Shown here piece after piece: positions 53,107 through 62,097 of a stretch of DNA of 64,000 bases. This stretch comes from CAZUAQ01 sp964618455 (GTDB lineage Bacteria > Planctomycetota > Phycisphaerae > UBA1845 > PWPN01). Within the stretch, counting starts at the first letter, position 1; every line of letters begins with the position of its first letter. A program made the translations under genes and the position numbers. The stretch covers positions 111,252 through 175,251 of the forward strand of contig CAZUAQ010000003.1 of assembly GCA_964618455.1 (NCBI GenBank), in the 5' to 3' direction. The notes beneath the pieces are model-generated. The model did not search any database and had not been told where the DNA came from. It saw only the letters and a list, made by a program, of their open reading frames with translations.

Positions 53107-54048
53107 TCAGCCGTTCCAGTTCGGAATACCGATCCGGCAGCCGTTATCGCCGCTCGCCTCCGTCGTGATCGTCTCGGCGTCCTGGACACCGAACTTCCGC
53201 CAGTAATACTGCAGCGTGGTGATCCGATCCGGCGCCAGCGTCTCCGACGGAGGGCGCACGATCTCCACGTGGGCATCCGCGAACGACGCCACCGAACCGC
53301 GCTTGCCGTGCATGTCGTACGAGGCACGTGGAGAATTATCACTGCTGCTCTGCGTATTGAACTCTTCCGGCAGGGGAACCTGGCCGCCGGAGAAGACATC
53401 GTAGAAGTCGATGCCGACGTAATTCGCGGGGGCTTGCGCCGCCAGATCCGTGTACGTCCGGTTCTGTTCCAACTGCAGACGCGCCTGCTGCAACACACCG
53501 GCGAGGTTCTCATCATCTTCGCGAGCGGCGTCCATGATGTAGACCGTCTCCGCCGGACGCTTCCAGTACTCAAGTTTGCCGACACCCTGGACTTCGTGCC
53601 AGACGCCGCTCGTGCCGTTCGGGCTGCAACCGCCCGCCACCGGGCCGCGATGGTCCAGCGCGTTGATCACGTAGTCCAGGAACTCGCCCGGGTGCGTGCC
53701 CTTGCGCTCCGGGCACTGGTACACTTCAAAGCGCTCCACCGGCACGAGGTTCAGGTTGTTCCGCGTGCGAAGCTTGCTTCCCATCTGCTTGAGCACCAGC
53801 TGCGTCCAGTGAATCGTGTTGCGGTTCCCTCCGCGCGGCACCAAGCCTTTCGACTCCACGGCGAACATGTTGGCCGCTGTCGCGTGCTGTTTCGAGTTGC
53901 TCTGGCACACCGCCGTTCGCGCCTGGGCACGCGCCTTCGACAGGGAGGGCAGCAGAATCGCGACAAGCAGCGCAATGATCGCCACAACGACAAGAACTTC
54001 GATCAGGGTAAAGCCATGAGGGCGTCGAGGGGTACGAATCGCGGACAC
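53107..54048 (-). CDS. Prepilin-type N-terminal domain protein (pseudopilin-like)
   Basis: A 313-residue protein with a type IV/type II prepilin leader: RTPRRPHG then FTLIEVLVVVAIIALLVAI, cleavage expected after the G and methylation of F, with the conserved glutamate five residues in. The rest is a globular exported domain (YKAxx-like VYQCPERKGTHPGEF; ending FADAHVEIVRPPSETL), as in the large planctomycete families of H-X9-DG/DUF1559-like proteins, but the DG is replaced by DA. GTG 54048 with GAGGTG 6 nt upstream is the likely start; an ATG at 54084 would extend the leader. Confidence 0.87.
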   Translation of the reverse strand: MSAIRTPRRPHGFTLIEVLVVVAIIALLVAILLPSLSKARAQARTAVCQSNSKQHATAANMFAVESKGLVPRGGNRNTIHWTQLVLKQMGSKLRTRNNLNLVPVERFEVYQCPERKGTHPGEFLDYVINALDHRGPVAGGCSPNGTSGVWHEVQGVGKLEYWKRPAETVYIMDAAREDDENLAGVLQQARLQLEQNRTYTDLAAQAPANYVGIDFYDVFSGGQVPLPEEFNTQSSSDNSPRASYDMHGKRGSVASFADAHVEIVRPPSETLAPDRITTLQYYWRKFGVQDAETITTEASGDNGCRIGIPNWNG

Positions 54049-54166
54049 GGTGAACACCTCATTTCGGTAGGGATGAAGAATCATGGATCCGGACGGGAGT
54101 CCGGTAAGTCATCGCTCGGGTTGGTACTGCCTGAGCCTCCACACTCTATTCTTCATTCTTCGATGA

Positions 54167-54194
54167 ATTATAAATGCAAGTCAAGTATTTTCAA
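54167..54194 (-). promoter_or_regulatory. Promoter of the prepilin-like gene
   Basis: Read on the minus strand: TTGAAA (54194-54189), 16-bp spacer, TATAAT (54172-54167). The predicted leader is about 110 nt. Confidence 0.7.
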
Positions 54195-54364
54195 TATTTA
54201 AGCTAAAGAATTGGAGGGGTTCCGACGCGGTCCGGCCCGATGGCGCGCGCGGAAGTTCGGTAAGTATCGATCAATACGAGCCTTGCCCGAAGGGACCGAA
54301 AATCTGCGAATTCTGCGAGGATATCCAGCAACATGGCAAGCGCTGCATTGTCGCTTCATTCGCA

Positions 54365-54404
54365 CAAAAAATCGTCCCGCCACGCGGAAGTGCGCGGCGG
54401 GACG
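54365..54404 (-). terminator. Terminator of the aldolase gene
   Basis: CGTCCCGCC (54373-54381) pairs with GGCGGGACG (54396-54404); read on the minus strand the hairpin is followed by ATTTTTTG. It lies about 90 bp past the fba stop. Confidence 0.85.
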
Positions 54405-54493
54405 TGTGAATTCATGGAAGCCTTGAGGAATCAGAAAGTTTCTTATTTCGCGTATCCCTTGCGGCATCCAATCGGAAGGAATCCGCCGCCTTC

Positions 54494-55513
54494 TCAGTTG
54501 TAGAAACTCACGAACTCCTTGCAGGTCACCGGCTTGATCTTCCCGGCATTGCCCGCCTGGCCGAAGGCGGTCATGCGATCCAGGCACACCTGCTTCATCG
54601 CCGCGCGGGCCGGCCCGAGGTATTTGCGGGGGTCAAACTCTTTCGGGTTCGTCGCGAAGACCTTGCGGATCGCGCCGGTCATCGCCATGCGGTTATCGGT
54701 GTCCACGTTGATCTTCCGCACGCCGTGCTTGATGCCGCGCTGAATCTCTTCCACGGGCACGCCGTACGTCTCCTTCATCTCACCACCATACTCGCGGATG
54801 ATGTTCTGCAATTCCTCCGGCACGCTCGACGAGCCGTGCATGACCAGGTGCGTGTTCGGAAGACGCTTGTGGATCTCCTCGATCACGCTCATCACCAGCA
54901 CCTCACCGGTCGGCTTCTTGGTGAACTTGTACGCGCCGTGGCTCGTGCCGATGGCCACCGCCAGGGCGTCCACGCCGGTCTTCGCGCAGAAGTCCTCCGC
55001 CTGCGCCGGATCGGTCAGGTGCTTCATGGCCTCCTCGCCGGAGAGCCCCGCGCCGTGACCGTCTTCAATGCCGCCGAGGCAGCCCAGTTCGCCTTCCACC
55101 GTCACGCCGACTTTGTGGGCGGCATCGACCACCAGCTTGGTGACCTCGACATTGTACTCGTAACTGGCGGGGTTCTTTCCGGCTTCATCCAGTGAGCCGT
55201 CCATCATCACCGAGGTAAAGCCGTTCTCGATCGCGCTGAGGCAGGTCGCCGGCGAGTTGCCGTGATCCTGGTGCATGGCGATGGGGATGTTCGGATTCAA
55301 CTCCGACGCTGCCAGCATCAGGTGACGCAGATAGTTGTCGTTCGTGTAATCGCGGGCGCCGCGCGAGGCCTGCACAATGACCGGGGAATCGGTCTCGACA
55401 GCCGCCTCCATGATCGCCTGGATCTGTTCCATGTTGTTGACGTTGAATGCGGCGACGCCGTAATCATTTTCCGCCGCATGGTCCAGAAGGACTCGCATCG
55501 GGACGAGGGCCAT
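54494..55513 (-). CDS. fba: Class II fructose-bisphosphate aldolase
   Basis: A zinc aldolase of glycolysis/gluconeogenesis that cleaves fructose 1,6-bisphosphate into dihydroxyacetone phosphate and glyceraldehyde 3-phosphate. Motifs: YGVAAFNVNNMEQIQAIMEAA, IAMHQDHGNSPATC (zinc histidine), FTSVMMDGSLDEAG, EGELGCLGG, GTSHGAYKF and VMHGSSSVPEEL (zinc histidines), and INVDTDNRMA. Length 339 suits the longer class IIB-type enzymes. GGAGG lies 8 nt before ATG 55513. A minus-strand TACAAT at 55740-55735 may be its -10. Confidence 0.96.
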   Translation of the reverse strand: MALVPMRVLLDHAAENDYGVAAFNVNNMEQIQAIMEAAVETDSPVIVQASRGARDYTNDNYLRHLMLAASELNPNIPIAMHQDHGNSPATCLSAIENGFTSVMMDGSLDEAGKNPASYEYNVEVTKLVVDAAHKVGVTVEGELGCLGGIEDGHGAGLSGEEAMKHLTDPAQAEDFCAKTGVDALAVAIGTSHGAYKFTKKPTGEVLVMSVIEEIHKRLPNTHLVMHGSSSVPEELQNIIREYGGEMKETYGVPVEEIQRGIKHGVRKINVDTDNRMAMTGAIRKVFATNPKEFDPRKYLGPARAAMKQVCLDRMTAFGQAGNAGKIKPVTCKEFVSFYN

Positions 55514-56080
55514 GTTGGGAACCTCCAAAGAAAAAGGGGACCAAACGCAAAGGGTGTGAAACTCTATCTTGCAGGCCGGAGCCGCACCAGGCTCACGGCC
55601 ATATGTTCACGCATTGAGATCCCGGGGGCGGGATCGGCATGATCGCGTACAGGCGCCGGATCGGGAATGTTCCGATGGCCCGATCCGTACTTGCAAATCG
55701 CCACGGGCCGCAGGTTCAATCCTTTCCGAGCACGATTGTATCACACCCGCCCCGGCTTGCCTATCGGCCCACATGACGCGCCCACCCGGCTTCAGGCCTG
55801 CTCGAGATTCCCCGGTGGCAGAGGTCATCTTATGCCGATGATAGAGTAATAAGAATCGGTCATTCGATTGTGGTTCACTCAACGCACAGGTGAGGTGAGG
55901 TTTCTGGGCAGGGGGCCGCAGAGGTCCGTTCGGACCGTCACGGCGGCACCCTCCACGAACACAACGATGTGTGGCACCTTCCTGTGAATACTGACACCGC
56001 AACCAGCCGGTTTCTCCCCCGGCTGTCCGCCACTCGTCGTGAAAAAGGCAAAGGTACGTTCTATGAAAGGAAAGACCGCT
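55514..56080. other. Divergent intergenic region, fba and secreted dockerin protein
   Basis: 567 bp with no supported gene. On the minus side, TACAAT (55740-55735) could be the aldolase -10. On the plus side, AAAGGAAAG at 56066-56074 is the ribosome site of the next gene. Other open frames here read through known signal sequences of the neighbour on the opposite strand and were rejected. Confidence 0.5.
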
Positions 56081-58090
56081 ATGAACGATGATTTGTATTG
56101 TCGGAAATGGGTGGGCGTGGCCGGGCTCTGCATCACCGTGTGGAGTGGCGTGGCCTGGGCTCAGGACGAGGTGCCTGACGGCTACAGCTTCATCAACGGT
56201 CAGCTTGTGGAGGGAGAGGCCCCCGCCCCGGCCGACCCGGTGGCCGAGCCCGCCGGCGGCGTGCCGGAACCTCAGCTGACCGCCACGGTTATCAACTTCG
56301 ACGACGTAACGGCGCCGTGTAACTTTGGAACGAATCCGCCGCTCAGCACGGAGTACTCCAGTTTGGGCGTGACGTTCGGGGGTCCGGGGGAGCGGATCGA
56401 TGAGTGCGGTAACTTCGGTGTCAGCGGCCAGTCGAGCCCGAATTTTCTCGCGTTGCTCGGTGGGAACGACGTTGGACTGTCTTTCGATCCGCCGGTGTCG
56501 AATGTATCCATACGCGCAGGTCACGCGGACAGCGGGACCATCGACATTACGGCCTTCGACGACCAGGGAAACTTGGTGGATGTGACACAGATTGCCGGGG
56601 CGTCGGCTTTGGCACCGATGTCCGTCCTGGGATCTTCCATCGCATTGGTCACGGTATCTTTCTCAGGCGATGTCCTGGTAGTGGACGATCTTTCATTCGT
56701 CCCCACGGGGTTCGGCGCGGACGATTGCTTCGCGGCCAAGATCATCGCCGGCGAGGGCAGATTCGATTTCGATAACACCGACGCCACGCCCGACGGTGAC
56801 GACACGTCGCCGACCTGCAGCTTCTTCGGCGAGGGGAGCTTCGGCGGGGATGTGTGGTACCAGTGGAGCCCTCTGCCGGGCAAGGGCGGCACCTATCGCC
56901 TGGAAACGTGCGGCGGTACGAGCGTGGATACCAAGATCGCGGTCTACGACGCCGGGTTCTGCTCGCCGGGGGACACGGAACTGCTGGCCTGCAATGATGA
57001 CGAATGCGGATTTCAATCCTCGGTGGATTTCACCGCCGTGGAAGGCCAGAACTACCTGATCCGCATCGGGCATTTTCCACTCGGCGTGGGCGGGAGCGGA
57101 ACTTTCACGCTCGATTGCATCGACTGCCCCATCACCGGCGCCGATGATTGCGAGGCTGTGGAGTTCGAGTCGATCTTCGGCCAGGGCACGTTCGGTTTTG
57201 ACAATTCCAACGCCACACCGGATGGCGATGACAGCCTGGCCGCCTGTACATTTTTCGGCGAGGGCAGTTTCGGTCGGGATGTCTGGTACCTCTGGCAGCC
57301 CGCACCGGGCGAGAGCGGCGACTACCGGTTCGAGACCTGCGGCATGACCAACGTGGACACGAAGATCGCCGTCTACGACGCGGTCGTCTGCCCGCCCGGG
57401 GAGACGGAGCGACTGGCCTGTAACGACGACGACTGCGGTTTTCAATCGGGACTGAACTTTGCCGCCGTGGAGGGCCAGAGCTATCTGCTTCAGGTCGGGC
57501 ATTTTCCGGGCGCGGCCGCCGGCAGCGGCAACTTCTCCCTGACGTGCACCACGTGCGTGCCGCCGGTGATCACCTCGGCCGTGTCCCGGGCTTTCCATGG
57601 GAACGAAGGCCCCTTCGATATCGACATGCTCGGCCCGAACACGGCCATCGAGCCGCGTCGCTGCAGCAAGCAGATCGTGGTCACGTTCGACCAGTCGGTC
57701 GAGGCGTGCGACGGCACGCTGGACGCCGAGGTGACACTCGACGAAGGGTCCATCTCGAACCTGGTGATCGCGGGGAGCGAGCTGACCGTTGACCTGAACA
57801 ACGCGCCGGACCCGTCCTGCCTGCGTTTCGAGGTCAGCGGCATCTGCGCGACAGGGGGGAGTACCCCGATGGTTCCGCAGATACTTCCGCTGATCGTGCT
57901 CGGCGGCGATGCCAATGAATCGGAAGGCGTGACCGTGACCGACCTCTCCACGGTAAAGACGACGATCGGCCAGATCGCTGATGCCTCGAACCTTAAGACG
58001 GACGTGAACTGCAGCGGCGGCATCACGGTGCTCGATCTGAGTGACGCCAAGGCCCAGATCGGCAACGAAGCGATTCTTCCGTGCCCGTGA
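56081..58090 (+). CDS. Secreted protein with tandem 141-residue repeats and dockerin-like C-terminus
   Basis: A 669-residue exported protein. Signal peptide ending about residue 27 (GVAWAQ). Domain order: an N-terminal sandwich with VINFDDVTAPC start, about residues 65-205; two tandem repeats of 141 residues, 212-352 and 353-493, each with DDC, FFGEGSFG.DVWY.W, VDTKIAVYDA, LACNDD.CGFQS and GHFP, like pre-peptidase C-terminal domains; an Ig-like region about 495-600; and a two-repeat dockerin-like end (GDANESEGVTVTDLSTVK; DVNCSGGITVLDLSDAK). Four to six paired cysteines per repeat suggest disulfides. Start 56081 has AAAGGAAAG 6 nt upstream. Confidence 0.82.
   Translation: MNDDLYCRKWVGVAGLCITVWSGVAWAQDEVPDGYSFINGQLVEGEAPAPADPVAEPAGGVPEPQLTATVINFDDVTAPCNFGTNPPLSTEYSSLGVTFGGPGERIDECGNFGVSGQSSPNFLALLGGNDVGLSFDPPVSNVSIRAGHADSGTIDITAFDDQGNLVDVTQIAGASALAPMSVLGSSIALVTVSFSGDVLVVDDLSFVPTGFGADDCFAAKIIAGEGRFDFDNTDATPDGDDTSPTCSFFGEGSFGGDVWYQWSPLPGKGGTYRLETCGGTSVDTKIAVYDAGFCSPGDTELLACNDDECGFQSSVDFTAVEGQNYLIRIGHFPLGVGGSGTFTLDCIDCPITGADDCEAVEFESIFGQGTFGFDNSNATPDGDDSLAACTFFGEGSFGRDVWYLWQPAPGESGDYRFETCGMTNVDTKIAVYDAVVCPPGETERLACNDDDCGFQSGLNFAAVEGQSYLLQVGHFPGAAAGSGNFSLTCTTCVPPVITSAVSRAFHGNEGPFDIDMLGPNTAIEPRRCSKQIVVTFDQSVEACDGTLDAEVTLDEGSISNLVIAGSELTVDLNNAPDPSCLRFEVSGICATGGSTPMVPQILPLIVLGGDANESEGVTVTDLSTVKTTIGQIADASNLKTDVNCSGGITVLDLSDAKAQIGNEAILPCP
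56714..57559 (+). repeat. Tandem coding repeat, 2 x 423 bp
   Basis: Two in-frame copies of 423 bp (56714-57136 and 57137-57559) inside the dockerin gene encode near-identical 141-residue modules. Divergence at many codons shows an old duplication, not an assembly artefact. Confidence 0.8.
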
Positions 58091-58257
58091 AGCCGGTGGG
58101 GTGGCGGCGGCCGCCTCGGAACCGAAAGACCATGGGCCGGAGCGACCCGGATGCCGGGCCGAAAGGGCCTGCCGGCAAGCCGTGCGCCACGTCACAGGCG
58201 CGGAATCGTGATGTGCGGCGACCGGGCAAGCCCTGCGCGTTTTTCGCGGCCCCGGGC

Positions 58258-58288
58258 TTGAATCCGATTCACGAAAGGCTAATATACA
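58258..58288 (+). promoter_or_regulatory. Possible tRNA promoter
   Basis: TTGAAT (58258-58263), 19-bp spacer, TATACA (58283-58288), about 10 bp before the tRNA. Spacing is longer than ideal. Confidence 0.4.
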
Positions 58289-58298
58289 CTGCTTACAC

Positions 58299-58370
58299 GC
58301 GGGTGTAGCTCAGTGGTAGAGCGTCACGTTGCCAACGTGAATGTCGTGAGTTCGAATCTCATCACCCGCT
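58299..58370 (+). tRNA. tRNA-Gly (anticodon GCC)
   Basis: A 72-nt cloverleaf: acceptor GCGGGTG (58299-58305) pairs with CACCCGC (58363-58369); D arm GTAGCTCAGTGGTAGAGC; anticodon arm CACGT-TGCCAAC-GTG with the loop TTGCCAA giving anticodon GCC; T arm with GTTCGAATC. CCA is not encoded (TTTCG follows), so it is added after transcription. Confidence 0.95.
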
Positions 58371-58633
58371 TTCGCGACAATTGAACGGCAATCGTGGGAT
58401 ACCGGTCACGCGATCTCCATTTTCCACGGAGCACGCATGGCTTGGCGCTGGCTACGGTGGTCGGGAACATTGGGCCCTTCGCCATCTTCCTCATCACAAC
58501 CCACTGATCCACGAAGCTTTCGGCCGGAAACCTGCTCGGGCGGATGCCGTCGCGGGGATCATTGCCGTCTTCATGCGTAAGTTTTTGTATTTTATCAGGT
58601 TACATTCGTTTGCGAGAAGGAGTGCTCGATCCC

Positions 58634-60232
58634 ATGGCGGATGAGGACAAACGCAACCCGGAAGATCAGGTCACGGACGAACAGGATGACGCGCAGGATC
58701 CCTCCCAGGTCGAGGCGGATGACGAACTCGATCAGGACGAGGATGAGGAGGGCCGGGAGTCCATCCAGGACGAATTAAAACGCGTCGTCCAGGTGAATCT
58801 GGAGGATGTGGGCACGCTGCGCAAGAAGATGACGGTCACCATCCCCCGGGACACGATCGACGCCCGCCTCGACGAGCAGTACACCGACCTTCGCAAAGAG
58901 GCGGTGGTGCCCGGGTTCCGCCGTGGCCGCGCTCCAAGACGCCTGCTGGAGAAGCGATTCGGCGGCGAAGTCGGCGAGACCCTCGTCCAGCAACTCGTCA
59001 GCGCCGGCTACATGGCGGCGTCGGAAAAGGAGGATCTCAAGATCATCGGCGATCCGCTGGTCTGGGCCCGCGAGAAGGAAGCCGAGTCCGACTCGCTCGT
59101 GGATGTCCAGAAGGCGATCGACCTGATGGAGATTCCCGACGAAGGCGACTTCAGCTTCGCCTGCGAGATCGAACTGCGGCCCGAGTTCGAGCTGCCCGAG
59201 CTGGACAACATTCCGGTCACCAAGCCGGTGCTGAGCGTCAGCGACGAGGATGTCCAGACGCAGATCGACCGCATCCGCGCCGGCCAGGGCAATTACGAGT
59301 CCGCCGCCGAAGACGCGATCCAGGATGACGATCTCGTCACCGCCGACATGAAGATGACCTGCGAGGGCACGGTCCTCAAGGAGCAGGAGGATGCCAGCCT
59401 TGCCGCCCGCCCACAGCAGGTCGACGGGGTCAACCTCGAGAACCTCGGCGAAGCGCTCCAGGGCAAGAAGGTGGGCGAAACCGCCACCGTCTCCGGCACC
59501 ATCAGCGACGACTACATCAAGCAGGAGTTCCGCGGCAAGACCGCCGACTTCGAATTGGCCATCAAGGACATCCGCCGCCTCAAGCTGCCCGAGCTCAACG
59601 ACGAGTTCATCAAGACCTGGGGCTTCGAGAGCGAGGACGAGTTCCGCAACTATGTCCGGCAGGAACTCGAGAGCCGCATCGGCGAGGAAGTCCGCCGCGG
59701 GATGGAAGGCCAGGTCTACCAGTACCTGCTTGACAAGACTTCCTTCGACGTGCCCGACCGTCTCGGGGATCGCCAGGCGGGGCGCGTGTTGATGCGACGC
59801 ATGCTCGAGATGTACCAGCAGGGCGTGCCGCAGCAGGAGGTCGAAAAGCATCTCGACGAGATGAAGGCCAGCAGCAAGGAAGACACCATCCGCGATCTCA
59901 AGATCTACTTCATCATGGAGTCGCTCTCGGAGAAGATCGAAGTGGATGTCAGCGAGTCGGAATTGAATGGCGTCATCGCCGGGATCGCCCAGCGGCAGGG
60001 CCGCCGCTTCGACCGCGTTCGCGATGAGCTGGCCAAGGAAGATCGGCTCATGAACCTTTACCTGCAGATCCGCGATCGCAAGATCATCGATCAACTCCTG
60101 GAAAAGGCGAAGGTCGAGGAAAAGGACGTCGAGGTGTCCGATAAGGGCGAAGGCGACAAGCCGAAGTCAAAAAAGAAGAAGGCAAGCAAGAAGGCAAAGG
60201 AGAAGCCTGAAGAAAATGCCGACGAAACGTGA
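58634..60232 (+). CDS. tig: Trigger factor with acidic and lysine-rich extensions
   Basis: Trigger factor is the ribosome-bound chaperone and prolyl isomerase that meets nascent chains. The core is recognisable: ribosome-binding region with VPGFRRGRAPRRLLEKRFG (signature GFRxGxxP), PPIase part around DDDLVTADMKMTCEG, and the C-terminal chaperone arms (LNDEFIKTWGFESEDEFRNYVRQEL). It is 532 residues, longer than the usual 430-450: about 55 very acidic residues precede the core and a Lys-rich tail (KSKKKKASKKAKEKPEE) follows. AAGGAG lies 11 nt before ATG 58634. clpP1 follows in the same direction. Confidence 0.93.
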   Translation: MADEDKRNPEDQVTDEQDDAQDPSQVEADDELDQDEDEEGRESIQDELKRVVQVNLEDVGTLRKKMTVTIPRDTIDARLDEQYTDLRKEAVVPGFRRGRAPRRLLEKRFGGEVGETLVQQLVSAGYMAASEKEDLKIIGDPLVWAREKEAESDSLVDVQKAIDLMEIPDEGDFSFACEIELRPEFELPELDNIPVTKPVLSVSDEDVQTQIDRIRAGQGNYESAAEDAIQDDDLVTADMKMTCEGTVLKEQEDASLAARPQQVDGVNLENLGEALQGKKVGETATVSGTISDDYIKQEFRGKTADFELAIKDIRRLKLPELNDEFIKTWGFESEDEFRNYVRQELESRIGEEVRRGMEGQVYQYLLDKTSFDVPDRLGDRQAGRVLMRRMLEMYQQGVPQQEVEKHLDEMKASSKEDTIRDLKIYFIMESLSEKIEVDVSESELNGVIAGIAQRQGRRFDRVRDELAKEDRLMNLYLQIRDRKIIDQLLEKAKVEEKDVEVSDKGEGDKPKSKKKKASKKAKEKPEENADET

Positions 60233-60345
60233 CGCCCACGGGCTCCGGGCGTACTATCATTGCCGTGGCCTCCGGGCGAGATACCCGAGACCAGCGATCG
60301 CAGGCGCGGTGCGTCGAAAATACGTCAGCAGTCAAGGACACGACG

Positions 60346-60987
60346 ATGGAACATCCTGAAATGAATCATCCGCACGAGATCATGAGAACGATGAACCAGC
60401 AGGCCCCGCAGTACCAGCGGTACCGCGAGATGTCCATCGAGGACATGCTGCTGGACAACCGGATCATCTTCCTGGCCGGGCCCATCTCGGAGCGGTCGGC
60501 CAGCGTCGTGGTGATGCGGCTGCTGTACCTGCAGTCGATCAAGCGCGATCAGCCGATCAACCTGTACATCAATTCGCCCGGCGGCCTGGTGGACCAGACG
60601 CTGGCGATCTACGACACCATGCAGTTCTTGAGCTGCGAGGTGGCGACGTACTGCATCGGTCAGGCTTCCAGCGGCGCGGCGATCATTCTGGCCGCCGGGA
60701 CCAAGGGGCAGCGCTACGTCCTGCCGAACTCGAAGATCATGCTGCACCAGCCCTATGGCGGCATCACCGGGCAGGCCGAGGACATCCGCATCCAGGCGGA
60801 GGAGGTCCTCAAGGACAAGAAGCTGCTGAACGACATCCTCGCCAAGCACACCAGCAAGGATGCCGAGGTGATCGCCCAGGAGATCGAGCGCGATCGCTTC
60901 ATGAGCGCCAAGGAAGCCCTCGAGTACGGCCTCGTGGACGAGATTCTCACCGAGCCGGAAGACGACAAGAAGAAGAAAAAGAAGTAA
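60346..60987 (+). CDS. clpP: ATP-dependent Clp protease proteolytic subunit, first copy
   Basis: ClpP forms the serine-protease barrel used with ClpX or ClpA. The 213 residues hold the expected parts: RIIFLAGPI, NLYINSPGGLVDQTLAIYDT, CIGQASSGAAIILAAG with S109, KIMLHQPYGG with H134, and ERDRFMSAKEALEYGLVDEIL with D183, a complete Ser-His-Asp triad. A lysine-rich tail (DDKKKKKK) is added. AAGGA precedes ATG 60346. The second clpP follows after 33 bp; clpX is not in the window. Confidence 0.96.
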   Translation: MEHPEMNHPHEIMRTMNQQAPQYQRYREMSIEDMLLDNRIIFLAGPISERSASVVVMRLLYLQSIKRDQPINLYINSPGGLVDQTLAIYDTMQFLSCEVATYCIGQASSGAAIILAAGTKGQRYVLPNSKIMLHQPYGGITGQAEDIRIQAEEVLKDKKLLNDILAKHTSKDAEVIAQEIERDRFMSAKEALEYGLVDEILTEPEDDKKKKKK

Positions 60988-61020
60988 CGCGGACATCCAA
61001 GTTCAAGGTGGAACGGGTTC

Positions 61021-61650
61021 ATGGTGGACAACAATCTGATTCCGATCGTGATCGAAAAGACGGGGCGGGGCGAGCGCGCCTACGACATCTACTCGCGCCT
61101 GCTCAAGGACCGGATCATCTTTCTCGGGGGTCCGGTCGGCGATGAGATGGCGAATGTCATCGTCGCCCAGATGCTGTTCCTCTCGAACGAGGACAGCAAG
61201 GCCCCGATTCACCTGTACATCAACTCGCCGGGCGGGTCGGTCTCGGCGGGGCTGGCGATTTACGACACGATGCAGTTCATCCGCTGCGACGTGTACACGT
61301 ACTGCATCGGCATGGCCGCCAGCATGGGCGCCGTGCTCATGTGCGGCGGGCAGAGCGGCAGCCGGTTCGTTCTGCCGAACTCGCGCCTGATGCTGCACCA
61401 GCCGCTGATCGGCGGCGTGATGGAAGGCTCCGCCACGGACCTCTCCATCGAGGCGCAGGAGATCATCCGCCTGCGCAAGCGGCTCTACGGCATCATTTCC
61501 AAGCACAGCGGCAAGAGCGACGAGCAGATCGAGAAGGATTGCGACCGCAACAAGTGGCTCGATGCCATGGAGTCCGTCGAGTACGGCCTGGCGGACAAGA
61601 TTCTCGAGCGCGCCCCGGAGATCAAGTCGACCTCCGGCGACGGCGACTGA
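61021..61650 (+). CDS. clpP: ClpP second copy, Asn in place of catalytic Asp
   Basis: A 209-residue ClpP paralogue directly after the first. It has RIIFLGGPVG, HLYINSPGGSVSAGLAIYDT, CIGMAASMGAVLMCGG with S101, RLMLHQPLIGG with H126, and EKDCDRNKWLDAMESVEYGLADKIL. Aligning this last motif with the E. coli ERDTERDRFL segment places N177 (codon 61549-61551) at the catalytic aspartate. A Ser-His-Asn triad is known from one Listeria ClpP paralogue, where the protein is active mainly in mixed complexes. The two copies probably form a hetero-oligomer. Confidence 0.95.
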   Translation: MVDNNLIPIVIEKTGRGERAYDIYSRLLKDRIIFLGGPVGDEMANVIVAQMLFLSNEDSKAPIHLYINSPGGSVSAGLAIYDTMQFIRCDVYTYCIGMAASMGAVLMCGGQSGSRFVLPNSRLMLHQPLIGGVMEGSATDLSIEAQEIIRLRKRLYGIISKHSGKSDEQIEKDCDRNKWLDAMESVEYGLADKILERAPEIKSTSGDGD

Positions 61651-62097
61651 GCGCTGAAGCGCCATGGATCGCAAGTGCCCGGATCGCGCGGGAAGAAGTG
61701 AGTTCGCGCGTTACCCACCCGCATCCGCGCCACAACATTGACCGCCACACAACATCATTCCCGCATCACAGCGACTCGATATGCAAGCAAAGGGGTGGGC
61801 CCGGGCTCTTCGAATTTGGGATCGCGAATCCGCAATGCCCCATCGGCAGTGAGCATGCGCCCCATCCGCTCCCGCACACGTTCTGCCGCCCCCGTGCGGG
61901 GCTTTCGGATTCGTGACGCGTCTCCATTCCATAGCTGACGCCATGGACTTCCCGCTTTCGCCCCTTCGGGGCAATGACCATCTCCCGGCGATGGCAGGTC
62001 GCTGGGTGATTGTGGTAAAATCCTCAACCGGTTCACCGCCGCAAGACTCGTCCTCGTATCGGCGGCGGACGCGTCACTTTCTCAAAAGGGGCAACCG
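61651..62097. other. Intergenic region after clpP2
   Basis: 447 bp with no supported gene. It contains a GCCCC-TTC-GGGGC hairpin (61960-61972) and another GC-rich hairpin near 61890, but neither has a T tract. A TAAAAT box at 62016-62021 might be the -10 for the next gene. Confidence 0.45.

Larger units (their letters stand above)
54049..54493. other. Intergenic region between prepilin-like gene and aldolase terminator
   Basis: 445 bp containing only the minus-strand promoter at 54167-54194, an AT-rich stretch (54140-54210) and the aldolase terminator at 54365-54404. No gene is supported. Confidence 0.6.

Noticed and set aside
55607..56524. 305-residue minus-strand frame in the fba/dockerin interval
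   Set aside because: It covers the start and signal peptide of the secreted protein in antisense and shows no domain; no ribosome site.
61860..61982. GC-rich hairpins after clpP2 as terminator or small RNA
   Set aside because: Stems are short and lack a T tract; nothing distinguishes them from chance in this base composition.
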